This document shows, in pieces, positions 6,235 through 7,336 of a stretch of DNA of 7,336 nt. Both the position numbers and the translations under genes were made by a program. This stretch comes from Betaproteobacteria bacterium. GTDB taxonomy: Bacteria > Pseudomonadota > Gammaproteobacteria > Burkholderiales > Eutrophovitaceae. Every line of letters starts with the position of its first letter. Position 1 is the first letter of the stretch. The stretch is from positions 1 through 7,336 of the forward strand of contig QXZO01000147.1 in assembly GCA_009886305.1 (NCBI GenBank), read 5' to 3'. A model generated the notes under the pieces. That model was given only the letters and a program-made list of their open reading frames with translations, searched no databases and was not told where the DNA came from.

Positions 6235-6274
6235 AATATTTAGTCCACTTTCCGAAATAGTCAGACTGGAGATG

Positions 6275-6301
6275 AAACTACATCTTTTAAGTAAGTAGTT
6301 T
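6275..6301. terminator. Weak hairpin between convergent TetR and DUF3422 genes
   Basis: AAACTAC at 6275-6281 pairs perfectly with GTAGTTT at 6295-6301, leaving a 13-nt loop. It lies in the 76-nt gap between the two stop codons. The stem is AT-rich and lacks a directly following T-run on the + strand (the next T-run is at about 6320-6325, inside the DUF3422 gene), so termination activity is doubtful. Nothing else is evident in the gap. Confidence 0.3.
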
Positions 6302-6310
6302 AGTAATCGA

Positions 6311-7336
6311 TTAGGTGCGTTTTTTAACTTGCCGAATCGTCAACCAAACACAACCAGCGATAACAGGAATAGATAATGCCTTGAGCATCACAAGATCGAT
6401 CCCCCAGGTATTTAAGGGTAAGGATATGCCAACAAATCCAACCAGCCCCACTCCATAGTAAGTAACCGCAGCAATTGATAAACGCTCAACGGTTTGTTGC
6501 AACCTAAGTTGGACCTTTGCGCGACTATTCATTGAAATCAGCAAATCTTGATTCTGACGCTGAATAATCATTTCTGTCTGTGTTTGTAATAAATCACCGG
6601 CGCGGCTAATACGCTCAGACAGCCTACGCAACCTTTCTGAAAAAGCGCGACAACTATCGATCGCGGGTAACATCCGACGATTCAGAAACCCCTTTACCCC
6701 CTGAAAACCTTCAATTCGACTAACGCGCAGCCCATCTAGTCGGTTCTCAACGATACTGTCATACGCCTTCGTAGCAGCCATTCGGTATGAAGCATTTGAG
6801 TAAATATTTTCTAAGTCTGCAGCCTGAGCTGATAGTTTTGAGAGCATATCCTCAACCTGGCTCTCTGGCTGCTTAATTTGTTCAGCAAGGTCATTTGTAA
6901 TCTCACCGACATGTTTAGCAATTAAATCTAACTTCGCACCGTGCTCTCGTACGGTTGCGAAACCCAAGAGTGCCAGCAGTCTGTAAGTCTCAAGCTCAAC
7001 AATACGTTGAACAGCTCGTCCTAGTCGGCTAGCCACCATACTCGAGTTATATAAAGCAACTCTAGAGAATCCCGCCGAATCAATATCAAAAGCGAAATAC
7101 ACCTGAGCTGCTCCATCACTGAATTGATTTGCTGCAACTGCTCGCGCCTGCATCAACTGAAGCATCTTCTTTTCAGTCAATTCTGCTGGAGGCTCTCCCC
7201 CAACCTCTAACCATACCGCATGAAAGATGTGTCCTGGCGATTGATGCGCCCATTCCAACGGCAATCCCACCCTGCGAGCGTCGTAGGCGTCCGGCAAAAG
7301 GCCCGACGGAACTGAGTCAAACTTTTGAATAAAACT
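6311..7336 (-). CDS. DUF3422 family membrane protein, 5'-truncated by window edge
   Basis: The frame is open to the right edge, giving 341 residues of a family about 420-440 long, so roughly 80-100 N-terminal residues are missing; the TTG at 7297 is internal. The visible start, SVPSGLLPDAYDARRVGLPL with EWAHQSPGH after it, and the LRLQQTVERLSIAAVTYYGVGL block near 277-298 are what I recognise as DUF3422 (PF11902). The middle is rich in charged and Gln/Leu residues with probable coiled-coil helices (about 125-180 and 225-285). Two C-terminal hydrophobic segments (about 286-306 and 315-334) precede a basic tail, KKRT. The protein is probably anchored in the inner membrane by the C-terminal hairpin with a large soluble part. 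Its function is not established to my knowledge. It is convergent with the TetR gene and not part of the exporter operon. Confidence 0.88.
   Translation of the reverse strand, partial: SFIQKFDSVPSGLLPDAYDARRVGLPLEWAHQSPGHIFHAVWLEVGGEPPAELTEKKMLQLMQARAVAANQFSDGAAQVYFAFDIDSAGFSRVALYNSSMVASRLGRAVQRIVELETYRLLALLGFATVREHGAKLDLIAKHVGEITNDLAEQIKQPESQVEDMLSKLSAQAADLENIYSNASYRMAATKAYDSIVENRLDGLRVSRIEGFQGVKGFLNRRMLPAIDSCRAFSERLRRLSERISRAGDLLQTQTEMIIQRQNQDLLISMNSRAKVQLRLQQTVERLSIAAVTYYGVGLVGFVGISLPLNTWGIDLVMLKALSIPVIAGCVWLTIRQVKKRT

Noticed and set aside
7295..7297. TTG at 7297 as the start of the DUF3422 gene
   Set aside because: The frame continues to the edge and the residues just before it (SVPSGL) continue the family motif; the true start is outside the window.

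Overview
The window looks like a chromosomal segment of an AT-rich marine proteobacterium, most likely gammaproteobacterial and rhodopsin-bearing. This rests on three things: the C-terminal part of a Brp/Blh-type beta-carotene 15,15'-dioxygenase (the retinal-forming enzyme that accompanies proteorhodopsin), Gram-negative envelope proteins with signal peptides and an outer-membrane barrel, and a DUF3422 protein typical of Proteobacteria. There are no RNA genes, insertion sequences or CRISPR arrays. Six protein genes fill almost all of the sequence.

Layout. (1) Positions 2-607, + strand: 3' two thirds of blh, cut by the left edge. (2) Positions 682-5445, - strand: a tight three-gene operon read right to left, made of an 871-residue RND/MMPL-superfamily inner-membrane transporter, a 271-residue periplasmic LolA-like protein and a 450-residue outer-membrane beta-barrel. 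The genes overlap by 17 nt and 4 nt. (3) Positions 5446-5655: a divergent control region with several short perfect palindromes. (4) Positions 5656-6234, + strand: a TetR/AcrR regulator with a WHG-type C-terminal domain. (5) Positions 6311-7336, - strand: a DUF3422 membrane protein, cut by the right edge. The gaps 608-681 and 6235-6310 separate convergent genes and hold only weak hairpins.

How the genes work together (inference). The operon supplies one protein for each envelope compartment: a pump that extracts a hydrophobic substrate from the inner membrane, a soluble lipid-binding-type carrier and an outer-membrane barrel. The divergent TetR protein probably senses a ligand and represses the operon, and perhaps itself, from the palindromes at 5599-5650. 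The substrate cannot be read from the sequence. blh is convergent with the operon, so a shared function with retinal or carotenoid metabolism is only a possibility.

The most unusual signal is inside the transporter. Its N-terminal half carries about 80-95 extra residues between TM4 and TM5, with two extra hydrophobic segments that resemble the following TM5-TM6 unit. This suggests an internal duplication giving a 14-helix rather than 12-helix protein.
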